The position numbers and the translations under genes are program-made. 64,000 nt of DNA from Burkholderia puraquae (lineage in GTDB: Bacteria; Pseudomonadota; Gammaproteobacteria; Burkholderiales; Burkholderiaceae). The notes beneath the pieces are model-generated. The model was not told the origin of the DNA. It saw nothing but the letters and a program-made list of their open reading frames with translations, and made no database searches. The DNA is taken from positions 62,001 through 126,000 of the forward strand of contig NZ_NBYX01000021.1 in NCBI RefSeq assembly GCF_002099195.1. Reading direction: 5' to 3'. Positions 34,658-43,455 of this stretch are shown in pieces; position 1 is the stretch's first letter, and each line of letters opens with the position of its first letter.

Positions 34658-35232
34658 GTTCGGACGACTCGGAGGGCCGATACACCGTGCACGGGCGTCG
34701 GCAAGCGCGTGGGCGCAATCTTGGGGAAATCTGTTCTGTTACCAGGCGCGCGGCTGTCCTTCATGGGGCCGGAGCGGGCGACTCGCCCCTCCTGGCCGGC
34801 GACAGGGCCTGGCGGCACTCGGAACCATCAGCACGATCGCGCGCGGCGCGCATGCCGTTCGGCCGCGGGGCTGGCTGCGCGCGGTGCCGGCTTCAACGGT
34901 GCGATCCGAGGGTGCCTCTGCATCTTCCGATCCTTGATTCAAAACGGAATTCTAACCCATGATCGCGCCATGCGTGACACGTCGGACAGGTCGTGGGGCT
35001 ATCGCCGCGAGCCGCGCCAGGCCTGGCTCGGCGCGATTTCGTGCGACCATTCGCCGTCCGTCCGGTCGGTAACCACGCGGTTAAACCGGTAAAAAAGGGC
35101 GGTGCGAGCTCGCCGACGCACCGTCCGCACGGCCCTGCGAGCGCGCGCTCGGCATGCCGCTTGCATGCGGGCGGACCCTTGGCGCTATCATTGTCGTTTT
35201 ACCGTCTGCCTCCGCACTGCACGCGAGCACCC
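34658..35232. promoter_or_regulatory. 575-base divergent spacer upstream of ilvA
   Basis: I see no credible gene here. For the minus-strand oxidoreductase, TAGAAT (minus strand, 34949-34954) in an AT-rich patch is a possible -10, which would give a leader of nearly 290 bases. For ilvA, TATCAT at 35186-35191 with TTGCAT at 35161-35166 is a possible promoter, though the 19-base spacer is long. No leader peptide with repeated branched-chain codons and no riboswitch is evident. Confidence 0.35.
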
Positions 35233-36756
35233 ATGGCATCCCACGATTACCTGAAGAAAATCCTCACCGCGCGCGTCTACGACGTCGCGATCGAGACGGA
35301 ACTCGAACCCGCCCGCAACCTGTCGGCCCGGCTGCGCAACCCCGTCTACCTGAAGCGCGAGGACAACCAGCCGGTGTTCTCGTTCAAGCTGCGCGGCGCG
35401 TACAACAAGATGGCGCACATTCCGGCGGACGCGCTCGCGCGCGGCGTGATTACCGCGTCGGCCGGCAACCATGCGCAGGGCGTCGCGTTCTCGGCGGCCC
35501 GGATGGGCGTGAAGGCGGTGATCGTCGTACCGGTCACGACGCCGCAGGTGAAGGTGGACGCAGTGCGCGCGCACGGCGGCCCGGGCGTCGAGGTGATCCA
35601 GGCCGGCGAGTCGTACAGCGATGCGTATGCGCATGCGGTCAAGGTGCAGGAAGAGCGCAGCCTCACGTTCGTGCATCCGTTCGACGATCCGTATGTGATC
35701 GCGGGCCAGGGCACCATCGCGATGGAAATCCTGCGTCAGCACCAGGGCCCGATTCACGCGATCTTCGTGCCGATCGGCGGCGGCGGGCTCGCGTCCGGCG
35801 TCGCCGCGTACGTGAAGGCGGTGCGCCCGGAGATCAAGGTGATCGGCGTGCAGGCCGAGGATTCGTGCGCGATGGCGCAGTCGCTGCAAAAGGGCGAACG
35901 CGTCGAGCTGAGCGAAGTCGGCCTGTTCGCGGACGGCACCGCGGTGAAGCTCGTCGGCGAGGAAACCTTCCGGCTCTGCAGCGAATTCCTCGACGGCGTC
36001 GTGACGGTCGACACCGACGCGCTGTGCGCGGCGATCAAGGACGTGTTCCAGGATACGCGCAGCGTGCTCGAGCCGTCAGGCGCGCTCGCGGTGGCTGGCG
36101 CGAAACGCTACGCGGAACGCGAAGGCATCGAGAACCAGACGCTCGTCGCGGTCACGTCCGGCGCGAACATGAACTTCGACCGGATGCGCTTCGTCGCCGA
36201 GCGCGCGGAAGTCGGCGAGGCACGCGAAGCCGTGTTCGCGGTCACGATCCCCGAGGAGCGCGGCAGCTTCAAGCGCTTCTGCTCGCTCGTCGGCGACCGC
36301 AACGTCACCGAGTTCAACTACCGGATCGCCGATGCGCAGGCCGCGCATATCTTCGTCGGCGTGCAGATCAAGCGCCGCGGCGAATCGGCCGAGATCGCCG
36401 CGAACTTCGAATCGCACGGCTTCAAGACCGTCGACCTGACGCACGACGAACTGTCGAAGGAACACATCCGCTACATGGTGGGCGGCCGTTCGCCGCTCGC
36501 GCTCGACGAGCGCCTGTTCCGCTTCGAATTCCCGGAACGGCCGGGCGCGCTGATGAAATTCCTGTCGTCGATGGCGCCGGACTGGAACATCAGCCTGTTC
36601 CACTACCGCAACCAGGGCGCGGACTACAGCTCGATCCTCGTCGGGCTGCAGGTGCCGCAGGCCGATCGCGTCGAATTCGAACGCTTCCTCGCGGCACTCG
36701 GCTATCCGTATGTCGAAGAGAGCGCCAACCCGGCGTACCGGCTCTTCCTGTCGTAA
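35233..36756 (+). CDS. ilvA: Threonine ammonia-lyase, biosynthetic (IlvA)
   Basis: IlvA deaminates threonine to 2-oxobutyrate, the first step to isoleucine. The PLP lysine is in PVFSFKLRGAYNKMA near residue 55, the substrate loop in SAGNHAQGVA, and the PLP phosphate loop in PIGGGGLASGV. The 507-residue length and two C-terminal ACT-like regulatory domains (from about 330, RGSFKRFCSLVG and RPGALMKFLSSM) mark the isoleucine-inhibited biosynthetic type. The long open frame before ATG 35233 has no family similarity. queF follows 12 bases later. Confidence 0.95.
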   Translation: MASHDYLKKILTARVYDVAIETELEPARNLSARLRNPVYLKREDNQPVFSFKLRGAYNKMAHIPADALARGVITASAGNHAQGVAFSAARMGVKAVIVVPVTTPQVKVDAVRAHGGPGVEVIQAGESYSDAYAHAVKVQEERSLTFVHPFDDPYVIAGQGTIAMEILRQHQGPIHAIFVPIGGGGLASGVAAYVKAVRPEIKVIGVQAEDSCAMAQSLQKGERVELSEVGLFADGTAVKLVGEETFRLCSEFLDGVVTVDTDALCAAIKDVFQDTRSVLEPSGALAVAGAKRYAEREGIENQTLVAVTSGANMNFDRMRFVAERAEVGEAREAVFAVTIPEERGSFKRFCSLVGDRNVTEFNYRIADAQAAHIFVGVQIKRRGESAEIAANFESHGFKTVDLTHDELSKEHIRYMVGGRSPLALDERLFRFEFPERPGALMKFLSSMAPDWNISLFHYRNQGADYSSILVGLQVPQADRVEFERFLAALGYPYVEESANPAYRLFLS

Positions 36757-36768
36757 AGGCTTCGTGCA

Positions 36769-37599
36769 ATGAATCCCGAACATTCCCCGCTCGGCAAGGC
36801 CACCGTCTATGCCGCCCAGTACGACGCGTCGCTGCTGTTCCCGATCCCGCGCGCCGGCGCGCGCGCGCAACTCGGCATCACGTCGGCGCTGCCGTTCTTC
36901 GGCACCGACATCTGGAACGCGTACGAACTGTCGTGGCTCAACACGCGCGGCAAGCCGCAGGTCGCGGTCGCGACGTTCTACGTGCCGGCCGAATCGCCGA
37001 ACATCGTCGAATCGAAGTCGTTCAAGCTGTATCTCGGCTCGTTTGCCCAATCGAAGTTCGACTCGGTCGACGCGGTGCGCGACACGTTGAAGCGCGACGT
37101 GTCGGCCGCGTGCGGCGCGAGCGTATCGGTGCAGCTCGTGTCGCCGCACGATTTCGGCAAGCTCGAGATGGAAGAGCTCGACGGGCTGTCGCTCGACCGG
37201 CTCGATCTCGACACCGACGTGTACGAACCCGATCCGTCGCTGCTGACGGCGGCCGACGGCGAGAACGAAGCACCGGTCGAGGAAACGCTCGTGTCGGACC
37301 TGCTGCGCTCGAACTGCCCGGTCACGGGCCAGCCCGACTGGGGCAGCGTGCAGATCCACTACGTCGGGCCGCAGATCGACCACGCGGGCCTGCTGCGCTA
37401 CATCATCTCGTTCCGCAACCACACGGGCTTTCACGAGCAGTGCGTCGAGCGGATCTTCCTCGACATCATGCACGCGTGCAAACCGGTGAAGCTCGCGGTG
37501 TATGCACGCTATACGCGCCGCGGCGGGCTCGACATCAACCCGTTCCGCACGAACTACAACCAGCCGATGCCGGATAACGCACGGACGGCGCGGCAGTGA
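36769..37599 (+). CDS. queF: NADPH-dependent preQ0 reductase QueF
   Basis: QueF reduces the nitrile of preQ0 to the amine of preQ1 in queuosine biosynthesis. The 276-residue protein is the long two-domain form, as in E. coli. The cysteine forming the thioimide is in LRSNCPVTGQPDWG, followed by the conserved DHAGLLRYIISFRNHTGFHEQ. It is cotranscribed with ilvA and ends before a strong terminator. The pairing with ilvA has no obvious metabolic reason. Confidence 0.96.
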   Translation: MNPEHSPLGKATVYAAQYDASLLFPIPRAGARAQLGITSALPFFGTDIWNAYELSWLNTRGKPQVAVATFYVPAESPNIVESKSFKLYLGSFAQSKFDSVDAVRDTLKRDVSAACGASVSVQLVSPHDFGKLEMEELDGLSLDRLDLDTDVYEPDPSLLTAADGENEAPVEETLVSDLLRSNCPVTGQPDWGSVQIHYVGPQIDHAGLLRYIISFRNHTGFHEQCVERIFLDIMHACKPVKLAVYARYTRRGGLDINPFRTNYNQPMPDNARTARQ

Positions 37600-37660
37600 C
37601 GGCGGCGGGTGGTCGCCGCGGTTCGCAGTTGGCGACGCACGGCGGTAACCCCTGATCAAA

Positions 37661-37696
37661 CAGCCCGGCCGGATTCAACCGGCCGGGCTGTTTTTC
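37661..37696 (+). terminator. Rho-independent terminator of ilvA-queF
   Basis: Perfect 12-base arms (cagcccggccgg / ccggccgggctg) with a 6-base loop and TTTTTC directly after. It separates queF from the convergent VOC gene. Confidence 0.88.
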
Positions 37697-37722
37697 ATTG
37701 CGCGGAAACGCGCTAAGGGCCC

Positions 37723-38142
37723 TCACCCACTCACCGGCCGCTCCGGGAGAATCTCCACCAGGCGCAACAGGTAGCCGTCGGGATCCTGCACTAGCATCTC
37801 GACCTGGCCATGCTCGATTTCGTCCTCCCGATACCAGGACGTGCGCGGCTGGACGAACAGCGTCACGCCCGCGGCGCGAATCCTGTCGAGGATGGGGTCG
37901 AGCGCATCGACCTCGATCTGCAGATTGATCCCGCGCCCGAACGGCGGCTCCAGCGGGCCGGTCAGCCAGCCCCCCGGGCTGTACTGCTCGAGCATCAGCT
38001 GGGCCCGCCCGAATTCAAGATAGACGAACCCGTCTTCCGGACGCTCGAAGCGGATCCGGAATCCGAGCACGTCGCGATAAAAGCGAACGCTATCGGCAAG
38101 ATCCGAGCAGATCAGCTCCGGCACCAGTGCAGCCCATTCCAT
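37723..38142 (-). CDS. VOC-superfamily (glyoxalase-like) protein
   Basis: A 139-residue protein with the paired beta-alpha-beta-beta-beta units of the vicinal oxygen chelate fold: ELICSDLADSVRFYRDVLGF at the start and QDPDGYLLRLVEIL near the end. Such proteins include glyoxalases, dioxygenases and bleomycin-binding proteins; nothing seen here picks one. Start ATG 38142 stands 9 bases after GGAG; an ATG three codons earlier abuts it. It lies downstream of the ridA terminator, so it is probably transcribed alone. Confidence 0.82.
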   Translation of the reverse strand: MEWAALVPELICSDLADSVRFYRDVLGFRIRFERPEDGFVYLEFGRAQLMLEQYSPGGWLTGPLEPPFGRGINLQIEVDALDPILDRIRAAGVTLFVQPRTSWYREDEIEHGQVEMLVQDPDGYLLRLVEILPERPVSG

Positions 38143-38252
38143 GCATGTCATCTCCGTAAGGTCATGTGGCACATTACCCGAACGGACGGGATGCGTTGCG
38201 GCGGTTGCCACCTCGAGCGCCCCGCCCGCCGGTCGACCCGCGGCCGCAGATG

Positions 38253-38284
38253 AAAAAGGGCCCGCACATGAATGCGCCGGGCCC
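38253..38284 (-). terminator. Terminator of the ridA operon
   Basis: Seven-base arms (gggcccg / cgggccc) with a 13-base loop are followed on the minus strand by five T residues, 28 bases past the ridA stop. Confidence 0.65.
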
Positions 38285-38311
38285 GTTGCGTAGCGGCTCG
38301 CCGTGGCCGCT

Positions 38312-38698
38312 TTACTTCACCGGCGGCTTGTAAGCGATGCAATCGACCTCGACCTTGCAGTCGATGACCATGCTCGACTGCACGCATGCGCGTGCCGGCG
38401 GGTTCTCGCCGAAGTACGACACGAACACCTTGTTGAACGACGCGAAATCGCGCGCATCGTCGAGCCACACGCCGCAACGCACGACGTGCTCGAGGCCGTA
38501 GCCGGCTTCCTTCAGGATCGCGATCACGTTCTCGATCGTCTGCTTCGACTGCGTGACGATCCCGCCTTCGACAACCTCGCCGTTCACCATCGGCGTCTGG
38601 CCCGACACGTACAGCCAGCCGTCGGCCTCGACCGCACGCGCGAACGGCATCACCTGGCCGCCCGTGCCCTTCGCTTCGCCTACGCCATATCGCTTCAT
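38312..38698 (-). CDS. RidA-family enamine/imine deaminase
   Basis: A 128-residue RidA/YjgF protein. RidA hydrolyses reactive 2-aminoacrylate and similar intermediates released by PLP-dependent dehydratases. The C-terminal PPARACVQSSMV contains the arginine that binds the substrate carboxylate; GQTPMVNGEV and NVIAILKEAGYGLEHVV are family segments. Its position behind an N-acyl-D-amino-acid deacylase, and near a D-serine-deaminase-like gene, fits a clean-up role. SD AAGGAGTG precedes the ATG, and the leader holds copy B of the hairpin repeat. Confidence 0.9.
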   Translation of the reverse strand: MKRYGVGEAKGTGGQVMPFARAVEADGWLYVSGQTPMVNGEVVEGGIVTQSKQTIENVIAILKEAGYGLEHVVRCGVWLDDARDFASFNKVFVSYFGENPPARACVQSSMVIDCKVEVDCIAYKPPVK

Positions 38699-38721
38699 CG
38701 TTTCACTCCTTGTGTGTCGAC

Positions 38722-38759
38722 CGGAGCCAGCGCGTCAGCACCGGCTCCGGCCCATGCAA
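38722..38759 (-). repeat. Intergenic hairpin repeat, copy B
   Basis: On the minus strand, TTGCATGGG is followed by a hairpin with CCGGAGCC-like arms. It matches copy A at 14624-14662 with five substitutions and one single-base gap. It occupies the leader of ridA. Confidence 0.5.
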
Positions 38760-38822
38760 CGCACGGTTGCGGATGCGCGCACCGACGATGGCACGCGCGG
38801 CAGATCGGAACAACAACCGCGT

Positions 38823-40304
38823 TCAGAACGCGGCGTCGGCACTCGCCGGCACGCGCTCGCCGCGCGCGACGAAGCCGCCGGCGCGCTCGCCGGTCGGCTG
38901 GCCGTTCTCATAAGTCAGCACGCCGTTCACCCACACGGCATCGATCCCGTGCGCGGGTTGCTGCGGCTTCTCGAACGTCGCGGCATCGATCACGCTTGCC
39001 GGATCGAACAGCACGAGATCCGCGTGGTAGCCCACGTGCACCTCGCCGCGCCGCGCGATCCCGTAGCGGCGCGCGGACAGCGACGTCATCTTGCGGATCG
39101 CCTCCTCGAGCGGCAGCAGGTTCGTGTCGCGCACGTAGTGGCCGAGCACGCGCGGGAACGCGCCCCACAGCCGCGGGTGCGGCAGCGGATCGTTCGGCAG
39201 GCCGTCGGAGCCGACCATCGTCGCGGGATGCGACAGGATCCGGCGCACGTCGTCCTCGGACATGTTGTGGTACACGGCGCCCGCCGGGCGGATCCGCTGC
39301 GCGGCTTCCTGCTCGGTCACGCCCCAGTCGGCCGCGATCGCCTTCAGCAGCTTGCCGGCGACTTCCGGATGCGGCTCCGACCACGTGATCGTGATGTCGA
39401 TGTCGCCCGTCACCTGCTTCAGGTCGAGCGTCGACGAGCTGCGGCTGTACGGATAGCAGTCGCAGCCGACCGGCTGGTAGCGGCGCGCGCCTTCGAGCGA
39501 GGCAAGCACCTCGGTGCTGCGCCCCCAGTTCGACGGGCCCGCGCACTTCAGGTGCGAGATCACGACCGGCACGCGCGCATGGCGGCCGACCTGGTACGCC
39601 TCTTCCATCGCATCGAGGATCGCGTCGAACTCGGTGCGCATGTGCGTCGTGTACAGCGCGCCCGCGTTCGCGAGCGGCTCGGCGAGCGCCATCACCTCCT
39701 CGGCCGGCGCCGCGAACGCGGAGCCGTACGCGAGGCCCGACGACAGGCCGAGCGCCCCGTTCGCAAGTGCCTCCTCGAGCTGCGCGCGCATGCCGGCGAT
39801 CTCGCCGTCGGTCGCCGCGCGGTCGAGGCGGTCCATCTGGTTGTTGCGCAGCGCCGTGTGTCCGACGAGCGCCGCGACGTTCACGGCCGGACGCGCGTCG
39901 TTCACGGCCGCGACGTAGTCGGCAAAGGTCGGGTACTGGAACGCACCGCGCTCGCCGAGCAGGTTCATCGGGTCGGGCGGATCGCCCGCGAGCGTCACCG
40001 GCGACGCGCTGATCCCGCAGTTGCCGACGATCACGGTCGTCACGCCCTGCGAGATCTTCGGGATCATCTCCGGCGCGCGGATCACGTGCGTGTCGTCGTG
40101 CGTGTGCACGTCGACGAAACCCGGCGCCAGCGCGCGGCCGTTCGCATCGACGACGTTCTCGGCCAGCCAGTTCGACAGGTTGCCGATCGCAGCGATCAGG
40201 CCGTTGCGGATCGCGACGTCGCGCGTGACGGGCGGCGCACCGGTACCGTCGTACAGCTGCGCGCCGACGATCAGCGTATCGGCGGCTTCGGGATGCGAAT
40301 GCAT
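38823..40304 (-). CDS. N-acyl-D-amino-acid deacylase (D-aminoacylase)
   Basis: This 493-residue amidohydrolase should release free D-amino acids from N-acyl derivatives. Metal-ligand and family motifs: PGFVDVHTHDD near residue 60, VIVGNCGIS near 93, a histidine in VVISHLKCAGPSNWG, and the catalytic aspartate in HPATMVGSDGLPND. The amidohydrolase flanks (IVGAQLYDGTG at the N-terminus, VVLFDPAS-like region at the C-terminus) are present. It starts 2 bases after the RpiR-regulator stop and precedes ridA. Confidence 0.92.
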   Translation of the reverse strand: MHSHPEAADTLIVGAQLYDGTGAPPVTRDVAIRNGLIAAIGNLSNWLAENVVDANGRALAPGFVDVHTHDDTHVIRAPEMIPKISQGVTTVIVGNCGISASPVTLAGDPPDPMNLLGERGAFQYPTFADYVAAVNDARPAVNVAALVGHTALRNNQMDRLDRAATDGEIAGMRAQLEEALANGALGLSSGLAYGSAFAAPAEEVMALAEPLANAGALYTTHMRTEFDAILDAMEEAYQVGRHARVPVVISHLKCAGPSNWGRSTEVLASLEGARRYQPVGCDCYPYSRSSSTLDLKQVTGDIDITITWSEPHPEVAGKLLKAIAADWGVTEQEAAQRIRPAGAVYHNMSEDDVRRILSHPATMVGSDGLPNDPLPHPRLWGAFPRVLGHYVRDTNLLPLEEAIRKMTSLSARRYGIARRGEVHVGYHADLVLFDPASVIDAATFEKPQQPAHGIDAVWVNGVLTYENGQPTGERAGGFVARGERVPASADAAF

Positions 40305-40306
40305 GG

Positions 40307-41245
40307 TCAGTCTCCTACCGGTTGACGGTCTCCGCCGCCGCGGTGCGCATCGAGCGCGTGCTTGATGCGGCGCAGCGATTCTCGGCCCGCATCGCCGAGC
40401 CGCAATGCGACTCCGGTGACGAGCACGTCGATCGCCATCATCATCGCGTAGCGCGATGTCGACGGCTTGTAAATGAAATCGGTTTCGAACGCGACGACCG
40501 GGATCAGGTGGTCGGCCAGCTTCGCGAGCGGCGACGCCGGCGCGGTGATCGCGATCAGCGTCGCGCCGTAGCGCTTCGCGAGCCGGCAGCTCTCGAGCAG
40601 CTCGGGCACGCGGCCGCTCACCGACAGCGCGACGACGACCGTGTCGCGCGACAGCGTCGCGGCCACCATGCGCTGCAGCAGGCTGTCCTGGTAGCTCGCG
40701 ACCGGCCGGCCGAAGCGCACGAGCCGGAAGCGCAGCTCGTCGGCGAGCGCGGTCGAGCCGCCGCCCTGCCCGTACACGTAGGTCATTTTCGCGCCGGCGA
40801 GCAGGTCGGCCGCTTTCTCGAACGACGTATTGCGCAGCAACTGGTGGTTGTGCGCGAGCGCGACGCGGATCTCGTCGTAGACCATCGACGCGGGGCTCGT
40901 ATCGTCGGCCGGTGCGTCATCGGACGGCACGAGAAAACGCCGGCCGACGGCCGCTGCCTGCGCGACCAGCACCTTCAGTTCGCGCACGTCGCGGCAGCCG
41001 ACAGCCTTCGCAAAACGCGTGACCGTCGCAACGCTGACCTCCGCGTCGCGCGCAAGCGCGCCGATGCTCGCATGCGCGGCGCGCGCCAGGTCGGCGAGGA
41101 TGAACGCGGCGACCTTGCGCTCGGCTTCGCGCAGCTCGGGCGCGCATTCGGCGATCCGGGCAACGATGTCGAGGACCGGCGGAGCGGCCGGAGCCGGATG
41201 GGGCTCGGCCGCGAGCGGAGCGGACGGGGTGGCGGGCGTATTCAT
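40307..41245 (-). CDS. MurR/RpiR-family transcriptional regulator
   Basis: A 312-residue regulator with an N-terminal HTH_6 domain (ASIGALARDAEVSVATVTRF, about 55-75) and a C-terminal SIS domain (TYVYGQGGGSTALADE and VVVALSVSGRVPELLE) that usually senses a phosphosugar. Family members are known mainly for sugar control, but one is plausibly the local regulator here because it heads the deacylase-ridA transcript and faces the deaminase gene. The first 25 residues are Pro/Ala-rich. Confidence 0.93.
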   Translation of the reverse strand: MNTPATPSAPLAAEPHPAPAAPPVLDIVARIAECAPELREAERKVAAFILADLARAAHASIGALARDAEVSVATVTRFAKAVGCRDVRELKVLVAQAAAVGRRFLVPSDDAPADDTSPASMVYDEIRVALAHNHQLLRNTSFEKAADLLAGAKMTYVYGQGGGSTALADELRFRLVRFGRPVASYQDSLLQRMVAATLSRDTVVVALSVSGRVPELLESCRLAKRYGATLIAITAPASPLAKLADHLIPVVAFETDFIYKPSTSRYAMMMAIDVLVTGVALRLGDAGRESLRRIKHALDAHRGGGDRQPVGD

Positions 41246-41268
41246 CTGCGGAAAAGGGTGCGAAGCTC

Positions 41269-41287
41269 GATGTTACTAAATAACATC
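41269..41287. promoter_or_regulatory. Candidate RpiR-regulator operator
   Basis: A perfect inverted repeat, gatgtta-ctaaa-taacatc, lies 24 bases from the regulator ATG and 78 from the deaminase ATG, in the only AT-rich part of the divergent spacer. A partial copy, gatgctact, follows at about 41296. This is a good candidate for shared control of both transcripts. Confidence 0.5.
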
Positions 41288-41364
41288 ACCGCGCCGATGC
41301 TACTTTCTGTACCATCGGCGTGTCAACTTCAGTGCAATGCATAGTGATGATGGAGCGGGATGAC

Positions 41365-42645
41365 ATGAAAGTTACAAACTATCAGGAAGCGACGATCGAT
41401 CCGTTCGGCAAGGGTCTCGGCAATCTGCCGAGCGCGAGCGTGCCGCTCGGCGACGCAGGCCGCCTCGAGTGGAACCTGCTTGCCGAAGACGTCAGCCTGC
41501 CGGCCGCCGTGCTTTACGAGGACCGCATCGAACACAACCTGAACTGGATGCAGGCTTTCGTCCAGAAGTACGGCGTCAAGTTTGCGCCGCACGGCAAGAC
41601 GACGATGGCACCGCAACTGTTCCGCCGCCAGCTCGACGCCGGCGCATGGGGCATCACGCTCGCAACCGCGCACCAGACGCAGGCCGCATATCACGGCGGC
41701 GTGCGGCGCGTGCTGCTCGCGAACCAGCTGGTCGGCCGCCAGAACATGACTATCATCGCCGGGCTGCTGTCGGATCCCGACTTCGAATTCTTCTGCCTCG
41801 TCGATTCGGCGGAGAGCGTCGACCAGCTCGGCAGCTTCTTCGGCGCACTGAAGAAGCCGCTGAACGTGCTGCTCGAACTCGGCGTGCCGGGCGGCCGTGC
41901 GGGCGTGCGCGATGCCGCACAGCGCGAGGCCGTGCTCGCCGCGATCGCACGCTATCCGGACACGCTGAAGCTGGCCGGCATCGAACTCTACGAAGGCGTG
42001 CTGAAGGAGGAAGGCGAGATCCGCACGTTCCTGCAGGAAGCGGTCGCGCTCACGCGCGAGCTGGCCGAAGCAGGCCGCTTCGCGCGTACGCCGGCGATCC
42101 TGTCCGGCGCCGGTTCGGCGTGGTACGACGTGGTCGCGGAAGAATTCGCGAAGGCGTCGAATGCCGGCTTCGCGGAAGTCGTGCTGCGTCCGGGCTGCTA
42201 CCTGACGCACGATGTCGGCATCTACAAGAAGGCGCAGACCGACGTGTTCGCGCGCAACCCGATCGCACGCACGATGGGCGAAGGGCTGCTGCCCGCGCTG
42301 CAGCTGTGGGCCTACGTGCAGTCGGTGCCGGAAGCCAATCGCGCGATCGTCGCGCTCGGCAAGCGCGACGCGGCGTTCGACGCGGGGCTGCCGGAGCCGG
42401 CGCGCCACTTCCGCCCGGGCCGCGACACCGCACCGCGCGACGTCGCCGCCGCAGAAGGCTGGGCCGTCACCGGGATGATGGACCAGCACGCGTACCTGCA
42501 GATCCCGCCGGGCGCGGACGTGAAGGTCGGCGACATGGTCGCGTTCGACATCTCGCACCCGTGCCTGACGTTCGACAAGTGGCGCCAGGTGCTCGTGCTC
42601 GATCCGCAGTTCCGCGTGACGGAAGTCGTCGAAACCTTCTTCTGA
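41365..42645 (+). CDS. D-serine-deaminase-like amino acid deaminase
   Basis: A 426-residue PLP enzyme of the alanine-racemase-N-terminal/D-serine dehydratase-like fold. The PLP lysine is in FAPHGKTTMAPQL near residue 75; the C-terminal metal/substrate domain has MMDQHAYLQIP and GDMVAFDISHPCLTFDKW, with the His and Cys residues that bind zinc in fold-type III D-serine dehydratases. Substrate is likely a D-amino acid with a beta leaving group or hydroxyl. It diverges from the RpiR regulator. ATG 41365 is preferred; ATGs at 41347 and 41350 are possible. Confidence 0.87.
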   Translation: MKVTNYQEATIDPFGKGLGNLPSASVPLGDAGRLEWNLLAEDVSLPAAVLYEDRIEHNLNWMQAFVQKYGVKFAPHGKTTMAPQLFRRQLDAGAWGITLATAHQTQAAYHGGVRRVLLANQLVGRQNMTIIAGLLSDPDFEFFCLVDSAESVDQLGSFFGALKKPLNVLLELGVPGGRAGVRDAAQREAVLAAIARYPDTLKLAGIELYEGVLKEEGEIRTFLQEAVALTRELAEAGRFARTPAILSGAGSAWYDVVAEEFAKASNAGFAEVVLRPGCYLTHDVGIYKKAQTDVFARNPIARTMGEGLLPALQLWAYVQSVPEANRAIVALGKRDAAFDAGLPEPARHFRPGRDTAPRDVAAAEGWAVTGMMDQHAYLQIPPGADVKVGDMVAFDISHPCLTFDKWRQVLVLDPQFRVTEVVETFF

Positions 42646-42803
42646 CGCACATCGCGCGCACCGCCCCGCCGCTCGCGCGGGGCGGCCGTCACGCGCGCTT
42701 CAAGCGGCCGGAGTACACTGCGCTTTCGTCCTCGGGGCCCCAGGCGGGCGTTGCACTCGCCTGCCGCGTGCGGGCCCTCAACGCAGCTCCACTGGAGAAA
42801 GCC

Positions 42804-43385
42804 ATGGCCGCGAAGAAGATCCTGTTCCTGACCGGCGATTTCGCCGAAGACTACGAAACGATGGTGCCGTTCCAGGCACTGCAGGCCGTCGGCCACCACG
42901 TCGATGCAGTCTGCCCGGGCAAGCGCGCGGGCGACAAGATCAAGACCGCGATCCATGATTTCGAGGGCGACCAGACCTACACCGAGAAGCCCGGCCACCA
43001 GTTCACGCTGAACGCGGCGTTCGACGACGTCGACGCATCGCGCTACGACGCGCTCGCGATCGCGGGCGGCCGTGCCCCCGAGTACCTGCGACTCGATCCG
43101 AAGGTGATCTCGCTCGTGCGCGAGTTCGCCGAAGCCGGCAAGCCGATCGCCGCGATCTGCCACGCGGCGCAACTGCTCGCGGCCGCCGACGTGATCCGCG
43201 GCAAGCGCATCTCGGCCTACCCGGCCTGCGCGCCCGAGGTGAAGCTCGCGGGCGGCGAATATGCGGATATCCCGGTCGACGCGGCCGTGACCGACGCGCC
43301 GTTCGTCACCGCGCCCGCATGGCCCGCGCATCCGGCCTGGCTCGCGCAGTTCCTCGCGCTGCTGGGAACGCGCATCGAGCTTTGA
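42804..43385 (+). CDS. DJ-1/PfpI family protein
   Basis: A 193-residue single-domain protein. The nucleophile cysteine lies in AAICHAAQLLAAADV near residue 118, preceded by an acidic GGRAPEYLR segment, both typical of the PfpI/DJ-1 group, whose members are chaperones, deglycases or amidases. GGAGAAAGCC precedes the ATG. It is 158 bases from the deaminase gene with a possible TACACT -10 near 42714, so it may be transcribed alone. Confidence 0.88.
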   Translation: MAAKKILFLTGDFAEDYETMVPFQALQAVGHHVDAVCPGKRAGDKIKTAIHDFEGDQTYTEKPGHQFTLNAAFDDVDASRYDALAIAGGRAPEYLRLDPKVISLVREFAEAGKPIAAICHAAQLLAAADVIRGKRISAYPACAPEVKLAGGEYADIPVDAAVTDAPFVTAPAWPAHPAWLAQFLALLGTRIEL

Positions 43386-43455
43386 ACCTGAAGTGGAATT
43401 GAGATGAGATGAAGGGCCGGGCCGGCGGCGTATTCGCGCCGCCCTGCCCCGCGCT

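Noticed and set aside
34660..34962. Possible small genes in the ilvA upstream spacer
   Set aside because: Frames in both directions lack a ribosome-binding site, show no family similarity and have mixed codon endings.
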